From Janthinobacterium rivuli (lineage in GTDB: Bacteria > Pseudomonadota > Gammaproteobacteria > Burkholderiales > Burkholderiaceae_D), in assembly GCF_009208735.1 (NCBI RefSeq), contig NZ_WFLJ01000009.1, forward strand, positions 124,001-188,000: a DNA stretch of 64,000 nucleotides. The letters are read 5' to 3'. Both the position numbers and the translations under genes were made by a program. Of this stretch, positions 23,587 through 30,691 are shown piece after piece (the first letter of the stretch is position 1; every line of letters begins with the position of its first letter). The notes under the pieces were generated by a model. That model had not been told where the DNA came from and searched no databases. It saw only the letters and a list, made by a program, of their open reading frames with translations.

Positions 23587-24795
23587 TCAGCCCTTGATGC
23601 AGACGACCTGGCGCAAGGTATGCACCACTTCCACCAGGTCGCTCTGGTGCGCCATGACGGCGTCGATATTCTTATAGGCGGCCGGGATCTCGTCGACCAC
23701 GCCACCATCCTTGCGGCACTCGATGCCGGCCGTCTGCTCGGCCAGGTCGAAGCGGTTGAAGCGGCGCTTCGCTTCGCTGCGGCTCATGCTGCGTCCCGCG
23801 CCATGCGAGCAGGAACAGAACGATTCGGCATTGCCCTTGCCGCGCACGATGAAGCTGCGTGCCCCCATGCTGCCGGGAATGATGCCCAGCTCGCCCTGCC
23901 GCGCCGAAATGGCACCCTTGCGCGTCACATACAAATCCTCATTGCCATGCGTTTCGCGCGCAATGTAGTTGTGATGGCAGTTGATCGCTTCGCCATCAAG
24001 GCGGAACGGCGGCGCATGCTTCGCCAGCACGTCGAGCACGCGGCGCATCATTTCACTGCGGTTGAGCAGCGCATAATCCTGCGCCCAGTCCACCGCCTCC
24101 ACATAGTCGTCGAACACCGCGGAGCCTTCGCTGAAGTACGCCAGGTCGGCGTCCGGCAGCTGCAGCTGGTGGCGCCGCATGTCCTTCTGCGCGGCGGCGA
24201 TGAAGTAACGGCCAATCACGTTGCCGATGCCGCGCGACCCCGAATGCAGCATGATCCACACGCGCTGTTCCTCGTCGAGGCAGATTTCGATGAAGTGATT
24301 GCCGCCGCCCAGGGTGCCTGCCTGGCAGATCCACGTGCGCTCGAACTGGCGCAGCATCTTGGCGATGCCACGGTGGCGCTCGACGATGTGCGCCAGGCGG
24401 TCGCCGAGGGGCCGCACGGCGCGCGCCTGGCGCGAGCCTTGCACGCGGCTCCATTCGTGCTGCTCGAAGCCGACGGGTACTTCCGCTTCGATGGCGCTGC
24501 GCAGGCGCGCCAGATTGTCGGGCAGGTCGCTGGCCGTCAGGGTCGTGCGCACGGCATTCATGCCGCAGCCGATGTCGACGCCGACGGCGGCCGGGATGAT
24601 GGCGCCGCGCGTGGGAATCACACTGCCGACGGTGGCGCCGATACCGGCATGCACGTCAGGCATGGCCGCCACATGCGGATGGACGATGGGCAGGCTGGCG
24701 ATATTGTGCAGCTGGCGCTGCGCCTGCGCGTCGATATCGTCGGTAAAAATATGCACGGGCACCTGGGCGCCGTGCAATGTCTGATGGATGGGCAT
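23587..24795 (-). CDS. rtcB: RtcB-family RNA ligase
   Basis: The 402-residue enzyme should join RNA 2',3'-cyclic phosphate or 3'-phosphate ends to 5'-OH ends using GTP and Mn2+, repairing cleaved tRNA or rRNA. Diagnostic sites are all present: AVGVDIGCGMNAVRT (metal Asp and Cys), AGTLGGGNHFIE (His), LHSGSRGIGN (His), and SCSHGAGRSMSR with the guanylylated His near residue 330. The length matches E. coli RtcB. AAGGAATACGTT precedes the ATG. No rtcA or rtcR is adjacent. Instead the gene has an unusual leader with a mini-ORF and terminator (24841-25041), and is followed by a small basic-protein gene. Confidence 0.93.
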   Translation of the reverse strand: MPIHQTLHGAQVPVHIFTDDIDAQAQRQLHNIASLPIVHPHVAAMPDVHAGIGATVGSVIPTRGAIIPAAVGVDIGCGMNAVRTTLTASDLPDNLARLRSAIEAEVPVGFEQHEWSRVQGSRQARAVRPLGDRLAHIVERHRGIAKMLRQFERTWICQAGTLGGGNHFIEICLDEEQRVWIMLHSGSRGIGNVIGRYFIAAAQKDMRRHQLQLPDADLAYFSEGSAVFDDYVEAVDWAQDYALLNRSEMMRRVLDVLAKHAPPFRLDGEAINCHHNYIARETHGNEDLYVTRKGAISARQGELGIIPGSMGARSFIVRGKGNAESFCSCSHGAGRSMSRSEAKRRFNRFDLAEQTAGIECRKDGGVVDEIPAAYKNIDAVMAHQSDLVEVVHTLRQVVCIKG

Positions 24796-24840
24796 AACGT
24801 ATTCCTTGGTCTTGTCGTTATGCCGGGGTCCTGGTAAACC

Positions 24841-24874
24841 AAAAAACCCCGGCGAGTTTCCTCACCGGGGTTTT
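24841..24874 (-). terminator. intrinsic terminator in the rtcB leader (candidate attenuator)
   Basis: On the minus strand, AAAACCCCGG and CCGGGGTTTT pair over ten bases. A further GAG/CTC pairing and a GAAA loop cap the stem, and at least six T follow (24846-24841). The hairpin sits 46 bases upstream of the rtcB start and downstream of the rtcB promoter, so it must be bypassed for rtcB expression. Confidence 0.88.
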
Positions 24875-24885
24875 GAAGGACACCG

Positions 24886-24933
24886 GCTCGGGATCGGCAA
24901 TGTGCCGATGGCCCCGAGCGTCATGCGCGGGGC
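24886..24933 (-). promoter_or_regulatory. mutually exclusive leader hairpins upstream of rtcB
   Basis: Hairpin A (24911-24933) pairs GCCCCG with CGGGGC and begins at the last base of the leader-peptide stop codon. Hairpin B (24886-24919) pairs GCTCGGG with CCCGAGC, then ATCGGC with GCCGAT around a 5-base loop. They share 24911-24919, so only one can form at a time. A ribosome paused on the last leader codons or the stop would cover the 5' arm of A and free B. How this connects to the downstream terminator is not obvious by eye. Confidence 0.65.
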
Positions 24934-24968
24934 TAGTGGTCGTACTTGCTGCCAGCCTGCTCGAACAT
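24933..24968 (-). CDS. 11-residue leader peptide upstream of rtcB
   Basis: The mini-ORF encodes MFEQAGSKYDH followed by TAG. AAAGGAAAGGAAACCC before its ATG at 24968 is a strong Shine-Dalgarno. It lies between a good sigma-70 promoter and the terminator ahead of rtcB. Glu, Gln and Lys codons, then Tyr, Asp and His codons, make up six of its ten residues after Met. These are tRNA families known as targets of anticodon nucleases (zymocin-like for the first three; PrrC for Lys; colicin E5 for Tyr, Asp, His and Asn). A regulatory leader peptide is inferred; the peptide itself probably has no function. Confidence 0.6.
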   Translation of the reverse strand: MFEQAGSKYDH

Positions 24969-25012
24969 GGGTTTCCTTTCCTTTATCTGGTTAATCTGAA
25001 CTGCGGACAATG

Positions 25013-25041
25013 ATTCTGCACTTTATGCCGCAGTGCGTCAA
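25013..25041 (-). promoter_or_regulatory. sigma-70 promoter of the rtcB leader, with overlapping inverted repeat
   Basis: TTGACG (25041-25036) and CAGAAT (25018-25013) are separated by 17 bases. ACTGCGG and CCGCAGT arms (25034-25028 and 25006-25000 in minus-strand order) flank the -10 region and may form an operator or a 5'-end hairpin. Transcription should start about 7 bases past the -10, leaving an untranslated leader of roughly 35-40 bases before the mini-ORF. Confidence 0.7.
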
Positions 25042-25071
25042 CCGCTTTTCATGGCGAAGACGCCAACGTTG

Positions 25072-26016
25072 TTATTTTGTCGCAGCCGCTTTTTCTTTCG
25101 CGATGCGGGCATCGAGCTTGGCTTCATTTTTGGCCGCGTAATGGCTGCACGCCTGCGCATCGATGAAGGGATTCGGCGTGACGCCTTCCAGCAATTGCGT
25201 CAGCTTCTGGTCGCCGCCGGAGTGGTCGGGGTGGGCCGAGATCAGGATGTCGCATGGCAGTTTGGCGAAGTCCTGCATGACGCGGCGGAAGGCTGGCGTC
25301 AGGTCCGCGTGGCGTTCATCGCCCAGGTAATGAAAATCGTCGGCCGCCACCGGCGTGAGGCTGGCGCCGAACACCACGTTCAGACATTCCTGACGCTCCG
25401 CATCCTCGCACGACACCCAGGTCCAGCTGGTGCTGCCCGGCGTATGCCCGGGCGTGTAGCGCGCCGTGACGGTCACGTCGCCCAGTTGCAGGGTTTCGCC
25501 ATCGGCGATCTCGCGCACGTTCTCCACGGCCGGCATGGGATCGATTTCGCCCGCCTGCGGGTCCATCGCGAGCACCGCTCCGGCGCGCAGCGCCTCAGCT
25601 CCCAGCGGGCTGGCCACCACTTGCGCGCCGCTGTCGCGGGCCAGCGCGGCGACGCCGCCCGAATGGTCGAAATGCGCTTCCGTATTCAGGATGAACTTGA
25701 TGTCTTGCAGGCGAAAGCCCAGCTCGAGGATGTGTTCCTTGATGGCGGCCACCGATTGCGGCAACGCGCCGTCGATCAGGATCAAGCCTGCGCGCGTATC
25801 GATCAGCACCACGCTCAAGCCGCCCACGCCCACGTAGTACGTGTCGCCGTGGATGCGCGCCGGCTGCTGCGGGCGGTTCCATTGCGCCGCATACGGCGAG
25901 GCGATCGGCTGCGTCAAAGGATCGACGGCGGGTGTGGCGGCATGCGCCGTCAACGGCAGCGCCATGGCGGCCAGCGCGACACTGAGCAAGGTCTTGGGGA
26001 AGAAGAAAGGCGGCAT
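25072..26016 (-). CDS. subclass B3 metallo-beta-lactamase, B3-E type
   Basis: The 314-residue exported protein has a Sec signal peptide (LLSVALAAMALPLTAHA, cleavage ~26) and a metallo-beta-lactamase fold. Zinc ligands are seen in NTEAHFDHSGG (Glu113, His115, Asp117, His118), PGHTPGSTSW (His191) and SAHPDHSGG (His262). These match the B3 set, except that the first ligand, usually His116 (or Gln in GOB), is Glu. B3-E enzymes (for example SIE-1 and CSA-1) share this change. The overall B3 layout, including GASLTPVAADDFHY, supports a beta-lactamase rather than a generic MBL hydrolase. Activity on carbapenems is inference. Confidence 0.85.
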   Translation of the reverse strand: MPPFFFPKTLLSVALAAMALPLTAHAATPAVDPLTQPIASPYAAQWNRPQQPARIHGDTYYVGVGGLSVVLIDTRAGLILIDGALPQSVAAIKEHILELGFRLQDIKFILNTEAHFDHSGGVAALARDSGAQVVASPLGAEALRAGAVLAMDPQAGEIDPMPAVENVREIADGETLQLGDVTVTARYTPGHTPGSTSWTWVSCEDAERQECLNVVFGASLTPVAADDFHYLGDERHADLTPAFRRVMQDFAKLPCDILISAHPDHSGGDQKLTQLLEGVTPNPFIDAQACSHYAAKNEAKLDARIAKEKAAATK

Positions 26017-26156
26017 GCGGCTCCAGGAAGATAGGCGGGATGAATCGATGCCATAGAGTAACGTCGCCAGCCTCGCGCGGTCAAGCGGACGGACGCGGCC
26101 ACTTGCGCTACGATAGAGGCCCATCGACTGCCGTGCGCCTTGCCGCGCCCACCGCC

Positions 26157-26960
26157 ATGCGTTTGCTGATTCTGTCCGACCTGCACCTGGAAGTCTGGGG
26201 TGAAGACACGCCCGCCATCGACCTTGCCGCCTGCCGCCCCGACGTGGTGATCCTGGCCGGCGACATCGACACGGGCAGCCATGCCATCGCCTGGGCCGCG
26301 CGCACCTTCGGCGCCCTGCCCGTGCTGTACGTGCATGGCAACCACGAAGGCTATGGCCATCAGCTCGAACGCATGCAGGACGCCGTGCGCGACGCCTGCG
26401 CCAGCGCGAATGCGCGCGGCGCCAACATCCGCCTGCTCGATGGCGACGCCGTGGAACTGGGCGGCGTGCGCTTCCTCGGCGCGACCCTGTGGACGGATTT
26501 CCTGCTGTTCGGCGCCGAGCGCCGGGAAGAAGCGCTCAATGCGGCGCAAGCCTACATGCCCGACTACAAGCGCATCAGCACTGGCGGCGATGCGCCGCGC
26601 CTCTTGTGCGCGGCCGACACGGCGCAGCTGCACGCGCGGCACCGCGCCTGGCTGGAACAGCAGCTGACGCAGCCTTTCGATGGCAAGACCGTCGTCATCA
26701 CGCACATGGCGCCCTCGATGCTGTCGGTGGAAGAGCAGTACGCGACGAACCTCGGTTCGCCCGCCTTCGCCTCGCGGCTGGACGCGCTGGTGGCGCAAGC
26801 GGACCTGTGGGTGCATGGCCACATGCATGCCTCGCTCGACTATCGCGTCGAGGACTGCCGCGTCGTGTGCAACCCGTGCGGCTACAAGCGGCCGGACGGC
26901 ACGCCCGAAAACGAACGCTACGATCCCGGCTTCATCGTCGACATCGCCAGCGCGGTTTAA
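26157..26960 (+). CDS. calcineurin-like metallophosphoesterase, paralogue B
   Basis: The 267-residue product is colinear with the protein encoded at 22591 and has the same metal-site blocks: ILSDLHLEVW, VILAGDIDTGS, LYVHGNHEGYGH, VVITHMAPS and WVHGHMHASLDY. A 45-base stretch (26315-26359) is identical to 22749-22793. The start at 26157 aligns with that of the paralogue; a Shine-Dalgarno is not obvious in either. It overlaps the 3' end of the convergent reductase gene by 4 bases. Substrate unknown. Confidence 0.9.
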   Translation: MRLLILSDLHLEVWGEDTPAIDLAACRPDVVILAGDIDTGSHAIAWAARTFGALPVLYVHGNHEGYGHQLERMQDAVRDACASANARGANIRLLDGDAVELGGVRFLGATLWTDFLLFGAERREEALNAAQAYMPDYKRISTGGDAPRLLCAADTAQLHARHRAWLEQQLTQPFDGKTVVITHMAPSMLSVEEQYATNLGSPAFASRLDALVAQADLWVHGHMHASLDYRVEDCRVVCNPCGYKRPDGTPENERYDPGFIVDIASAV

Positions 26961-27484
26961 TTTTTTCGATAGCGCAGCTGCGCCACGCCGCTGGGCAGCT
27001 GGCGCGTGCCGTCCAGGCGCCAGTCGCTGCGCGGCAAGCCATCCTCGAACAGGCGCACGCCCTTGCCCAGCACCACGGGCAGCACGGACAAGGTGACACT
27101 GTCGATGACGCCTTCGCGCAAACCGGCGCGGATGACGGCGCCGCCGTCCAGATACACGTGGCGGCACCCCTCCTCTGCCAGCTCCCGCAGCACTTCCCGC
27201 ACGCTGCCTTCGCGGCGCTGCTCGCCATGGCGCGGCGCGAAGTCGCGGTGGCTCAAGACCACCACGCGCTTGCCCGCATACGGCCATGGCTCAAAACCCA
27301 GCACGGCGTCATACGTGGTGCGCCCGATCAGCAGGGTATCGACCTGCTCCATCAAGGCCGTGTAGCCGGTCGCCTCGGGCGAGTCGGGCGCCAGCTCGGC
27401 CAGCCAGGACAGGTCGCCATTCTCTCCCGCGATACAGCCGTCGATGCTGATGCCGAGAAAAACGCTGACAGAAGTTTTTTGCAT
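26957..27484 (-). CDS. dihydrofolate reductase-like (RibD C-terminal domain) protein
   Basis: The 175-residue protein has the DHFR/RibD_C fold: SVSVFLGISIDGCIAGENGDLSWL at the N-terminus, TLLIGRTTYDAVLGFEPWPYAGKRVVVLS in the middle and HVYLDGGAVIRAGL near the NADPH-binding loop. Members of this group (YyaP/YwjB-like) are NADPH-dependent reductases of unknown substrate. It is divergent from a TetR regulator with a perfect 19-base palindrome between them, so it is probably the regulated target. Confidence 0.88.
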   Translation of the reverse strand: MQKTSVSVFLGISIDGCIAGENGDLSWLAELAPDSPEATGYTALMEQVDTLLIGRTTYDAVLGFEPWPYAGKRVVVLSHRDFAPRHGEQRREGSVREVLRELAEEGCRHVYLDGGAVIRAGLREGVIDSVTLSVLPVVLGKGVRLFEDGLPRSDWRLDGTRQLPSGVAQLRYRKN

Positions 27485-27500
27485 GGGTGTGCTTTCATTT

Positions 27501-27519
27501 AATTCTACGGTGTAGAATT
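27501..27519. promoter_or_regulatory. perfect palindromic TetR operator
   Basis: AATTCTAC (27501-27508) and GTAGAATT (27512-27519) flank GGT. The palindrome ends one base before the first ATG of the tetR gene and lies 16 bases upstream of the reductase start. TAGAAT within each arm could serve as a -10 element in either direction, so repressor binding would block both promoters. Confidence 0.75.
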
Positions 27520-28113
27520 ATGCCCATGAAAACCACAAAACTTCAAGCCATCACCTCTCCCGTGCGCCGCGCGGGGCGTCCGCGTCGCGTCGCGCCCGCG
27601 CTGGACAGCGCCAGCATCCTGCACGCGGCCCTGGCCCTGCTCGAAGAGCAAGGCGAAGCGTTTTCCATGCGCGCGCTGGCGCAACGCCTGGGCGTCGATG
27701 CCATGGCCGTGTATCACTATTACGCGGGAAAAGAGGAATTATTGCGGGCCTTGATGGCGCAGCGTTTTGCCGCGCTCGATCCGCAGCGGCCGCCGTTCAC
27801 GCGACGCCAGGCAGCGCCACGACGTGTGCTCGCGCTGTGCGCGCTATACCTGGAACTGGTCAGCGCCACGCCGTATTTCGTGCGCCTGATGGCGCGCGGG
27901 CTGGTAGAACAAGCCGACGTGGCCGAACGCTTCACGGCACTGTTCGAGCTGGCCATCGACGGGCTCGCGCTGGACAAAAAAACCCGGCTGCGCGGGCGCG
28001 ACGCGCTCGTCGATTTCCTGCACGGCTATGCGCTGGCGGGCAGGCCGGCCAGCGAGACGGCCTGGCATGCTTCGGTCGGCCTGATCCTGGCGGGCATGGC
28101 CGCCCGGAACTAG
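27520..28113 (+). CDS. TetR-family transcriptional regulator
   Basis: The ~197-residue product has a TetR N-terminal domain (residues ~25-75: ILHAALALLEEQGEAFSMRALAQRLGVDAMAVYHYYAGKEEL in parts) and a helical ligand domain of TetR_C type. The exact start is uncertain: ATG at 27520 directly abuts the operator, and ATG at 27526 (MKTTKLQ) is six bases further. Neither has a Shine-Dalgarno. With a TAGAAT -10 at 27513-27518 the transcript would begin near 27525, so leaderless translation from 27526 is possible. It is probably an autorepressor that also controls the divergent reductase. Confidence 0.88.
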   Translation: MPMKTTKLQAITSPVRRAGRPRRVAPALDSASILHAALALLEEQGEAFSMRALAQRLGVDAMAVYHYYAGKEELLRALMAQRFAALDPQRPPFTRRQAAPRRVLALCALYLELVSATPYFVRLMARGLVEQADVAERFTALFELAIDGLALDKKTRLRGRDALVDFLHGYALAGRPASETAWHASVGLILAGMAARN

Positions 28114-28120
28114 CCTGGCA

Positions 28121-28798
28121 TCAGGCCAGCAGCTTGAGTAGCGCCTGGGCGGCAGCTTCCGACGACGCGGGATTCTGGCCCGTGACCAGCAAGCCATCGG
28201 TGACGGCGTACGGCTGCCAGTCGCCCAGCTTGGAGTAGACGCCGCCGTTTTGCTTGAGCATGTCCTCGACCAGGAAAGGCACGATGGCGCTCAGGCCGAC
28301 GGCGTCTTCCTCGGTATTCGTAAAGCCCGTCACCTGCTTGCCGCGCACCAGCGGCGTGCCGTCCGCCGCCTTCACGTGGCGCAGCACGCCGGGCGCATGG
28401 CAGACGGCGGCGACGGGCTTGCCGGCGGCGATCATCTGCTCGATCAGCGCGATCGAGTGCGCATCTTCGGCCAGATCCCACAACGGACCATGGCCGCCCG
28501 GGTAAAACACGGCGTCAAAGTCGGCCGCCTTCACGTCGGCCAGCTTGCCCGTGTTGGCCAGCACGGCTTGGGCAGCGGCGTCCTGCTTGAAGCGGCGCGT
28601 GGCATCCGTTTGCGAATCGGGTTCGTCGCTTTTCGGGTCCAGCGGCGGTTGGCCGCCGTGGGGCGACACCACCGTCAGCCTGGCGCCCGCCTCCTGCAGG
28701 GCATAGTAGGGCGCGGCGAATTCTTCCAGCCAGAAGCCGGTTTTCTTGCCGGTGTCGCCGAGTTGGTCGTGCGAGGTCAGTACCATCAGGATGTTCAT
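28121..28798 (-). CDS. DJ-1/PfpI-family protein (Hsp31-like glyoxalase III type)
   Basis: The 225-residue product is a class I glutamine-amidotransferase-like fold. MVLTSHDQLGDTGKKTGFWLEE at the N-terminus, YPGGHGPLWDLAED and the nucleophile elbow AAVCHAPG with the reactive Cys identify the Hsp31-like branch, whose members convert methylglyoxal to lactate or act as protein deglycase/chaperones. AAAAGGACGCAAC precedes the ATG. It lies 22 bases after the YqhD-like gene, in the same unit under a NemR/AcuR-like TetR repressor, which fits reactive aldehyde detoxification. Confidence 0.9.
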   Translation of the reverse strand: MNILMVLTSHDQLGDTGKKTGFWLEEFAAPYYALQEAGARLTVVSPHGGQPPLDPKSDEPDSQTDATRRFKQDAAAQAVLANTGKLADVKAADFDAVFYPGGHGPLWDLAEDAHSIALIEQMIAAGKPVAAVCHAPGVLRHVKAADGTPLVRGKQVTGFTNTEEDAVGLSAIVPFLVEDMLKQNGGVYSKLGDWQPYAVTDGLLVTGQNPASSEAAAQALLKLLA

Positions 28799-28820
28799 GT
28801 TGCGTCCTTTTATGTCAGGG

Positions 28821-29978
28821 TTACAGTGCTGCTTCGAGGATACGGCGGCTGCGCGCGAGGTCGATATCGCGGTGTTCGCCGAGGGAGGTCATGCCATGCG
28901 CTGCCAATTGCGTCAGTACCGCTTCCACCGCGTCCTGGCCCAGCTGGTAAGCGGACAAGCGGGTCGGGATGCCCAGGCCTTCAAAGAAGGCGCGGGTGCG
29001 GGCGATGGCCGCGGTGATGCGCTCGTCGTCGCTGCCGCTGCTGATGTTCCAGACACGTTCGCCATACTGTAGCAACTTCCCGCGTTTCTGCTCGCGCTGC
29101 ACGTCCAGCAGTGCGGGCAGCACCAGGGCCAAGGTGCGCGCATGGTCGATGTCGTACAGGGCCGTCAGTTCGTGGCCGATCATGTGGGTGGCCCAGTCCT
29201 GCGGCACGCCGGCGCCGATCAAGCCATTCAGGGCCAGGGTGGCCGTCCACATCAGATTGGCGCGGGTGGCGTAATCGTCGGACGCGGCGACGGCTTGCGG
29301 CGCGATCTCGACCAGGGTTTGCAGCAAGCCTTCGGCAAAGCGGTCCTGCACCTTCGCCTGCACCGGATAAGTCAAATACTGCTCCGTGGTGTGCACAAAG
29401 GCGTCGACGAGCCCGTTGGCCACCTGCGTGGCCGGCAAGGTGAACGTTTTACTGGGGTCGAGCACGGAAAATTGCGGATACAGCAAGGGGCTGCGGAAAC
29501 TCAGCTTGTCGTGCGTGGCTTTTTTCGTCACCACGCCGCCGCTGTTCATTTCCGACCCCGTGGCCGGCAAGGTCAGCACCGTGCCAAACGGCAGGGCGCG
29601 CTGGACGTTGGCGCCGCCGCGCTCGGCGATTTCCCACGGCTCGCCGTCGTACAGGGCGGCGGCGGCGACGAACTTGGTGCCATCGATCACGGAGCCGCCG
29701 CCGACGGCCAGCAGGAAGTCCACTTTCTCGCCGCGTACCAGGGCGACGGCGCGCATCAGGGTTTCATAGCTGGGATTCGGTTCGATGCCGCCAAACTCCT
29801 GCACGCTGCGCTGGCCCAGCGCGGCGCGTACCTCGGCCAGGGTGCCGGTCTTTTCCGCGCTGGCGCCGCCGTACAAGATCAGCACGCGCGCATCGTGCGG
29901 CACCAGGGTGGACAATTTGGCGACGGTATCAAGACCGAACACGATACGGGTCGGATTATGGAATTCAAAGTTTTTCAT
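28821..29978 (-). CDS. yqhD: YqhD-like NADPH-dependent aldehyde reductase (iron-containing ADH family)
   Basis: The 385-residue enzyme reduces short-chain aldehydes such as methylglyoxal, acrolein or malondialdehyde with NADPH. It aligns with E. coli YqhD from the first residues (MKNFEFHNPTRIVFG), has the coenzyme motif LAVGGGSVIDGTKFVAAAA, and the metal-site regions GLVDAFVHTTEQYL and HMIGHELTALYDIDHARTL. ATG at 29978 is preferred to the adjacent ATG at 29981 because GGAG is better spaced. A TetR operator (29997-30011) covers the promoter; the regulator is encoded just upstream on the same strand. Confidence 0.92.
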   Translation of the reverse strand: MKNFEFHNPTRIVFGLDTVAKLSTLVPHDARVLILYGGASAEKTGTLAEVRAALGQRSVQEFGGIEPNPSYETLMRAVALVRGEKVDFLLAVGGGSVIDGTKFVAAAALYDGEPWEIAERGGANVQRALPFGTVLTLPATGSEMNSGGVVTKKATHDKLSFRSPLLYPQFSVLDPSKTFTLPATQVANGLVDAFVHTTEQYLTYPVQAKVQDRFAEGLLQTLVEIAPQAVAASDDYATRANLMWTATLALNGLIGAGVPQDWATHMIGHELTALYDIDHARTLALVLPALLDVQREQKRGKLLQYGERVWNISSGSDDERITAAIARTRAFFEGLGIPTRLSAYQLGQDAVEAVLTQLAAHGMTSLGEHRDIDLARSRRILEAAL

Positions 29979-29996
29979 CATGCCGCTCCTGATTAT

Positions 29997-30011
29997 TAGA
30001 CTGGTCGTCTA
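29997..30011. promoter_or_regulatory. TetR operator in front of the yqhD-like gene
   Basis: TAGAC (29997-30001) and GTCTA (30007-30011) flank TGGTC. The same half-sites and spacing recur at 30692-30706 before the tetR gene, so the regulator encoded between them probably binds both. Confidence 0.8.
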
Positions 30012-30059
30012 GAATGAGTTTCAAAAAATGCGGACGTGGTGCGTCCGCTTGCCTGCTAT

Positions 30060-30680
30060 TTATCGGTCGTAGCTGTCCGGCGGCAGCTGCAACATGGCCA
30101 GGGTCGCCCGCCAGGCCGTTTGCAGGGCGCTGGCATCGCGCCGCAGCTTGGTCAGCAAGGCCGCGCCCAGCCACAACTGGTACAAGGTGGCGGCCATCTG
30201 CGCCGGATCGGCCACCGATGGCAGCGTATCGTCCACCCTGCCCCGCGCGATGGCCAGAGCCAGCCGGGCGATGATGCGATGGGTGCCATCGAGCAGCGCC
30301 ACGCGCATCGGTTCCGACATGTCGGCCACTTCGCTGCTGAGCTTGACCACCAGGCAACGGCAGTCGCAAGCGCTGCCATCGAGGCTCTCGCTGGTCCAGC
30401 TGGCCCAGTAATCCATCAGCGACTGCGCCGCGCTCCGGCCAGGCTGGCCCAGCACGTCTTCCATCGCGGCCAGGTAGCCGGTGACGTAATCTTCCAGCAT
30501 CGCCTCGCCAAACAATTCCTTGGACTTGAAGTAATGGTAGAACGAGCCCTTGGGCACGTCGGCGGCCGACAGGATCTCGTTGAGCCCCACCCCGGCAAAA
30601 CCCTTGCGCGTGATGATGGCCTTGCCCTGGTCGATAATGTGCTGGCGCACGTCGGTGTATTCAGCTTTCATGCGAGGCAT
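30060..30680 (-). CDS. TetR-family repressor (NemR/AcuR-like)
   Basis: The 206-residue product has a TetR DNA-binding domain (YTDVRQHIIDQGKAIITRKGFAGVGLNEILSAADVPKGSFYHYFKSKE in parts, residues 7-55) and a TetR_C_11-like ligand domain. A CDCRCL cluster (about residues 103-107) provides cysteines that could sense electrophiles, as Cys106 does in E. coli NemR. The gene is flanked by identical palindromes, in front of itself and in front of the yqhD-like gene. It therefore probably represses itself and the aldehyde-detoxification pair. ATG at 30671 is an alternative start. Confidence 0.9.
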   Translation of the reverse strand: MPRMKAEYTDVRQHIIDQGKAIITRKGFAGVGLNEILSAADVPKGSFYHYFKSKELFGEAMLEDYVTGYLAAMEDVLGQPGRSAAQSLMDYWASWTSESLDGSACDCRCLVVKLSSEVADMSEPMRVALLDGTHRIIARLALAIARGRVDDTLPSVADPAQMAATLYQLWLGAALLTKLRRDASALQTAWRATLAMLQLPPDSYDR

Positions 30681-30691
30681 TGTAGCACAAT

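Noticed and set aside
24796-25041. A tRNA or Y-RNA-like gene in the rtcB leader, since some rtc loci encode such RNAs.
   Set aside because: The hairpins do not form a cloverleaf, and no T-loop consensus (GTTCRANNC) or acceptor pairing was found; the promoter, mini-ORF and terminator explain the region better.
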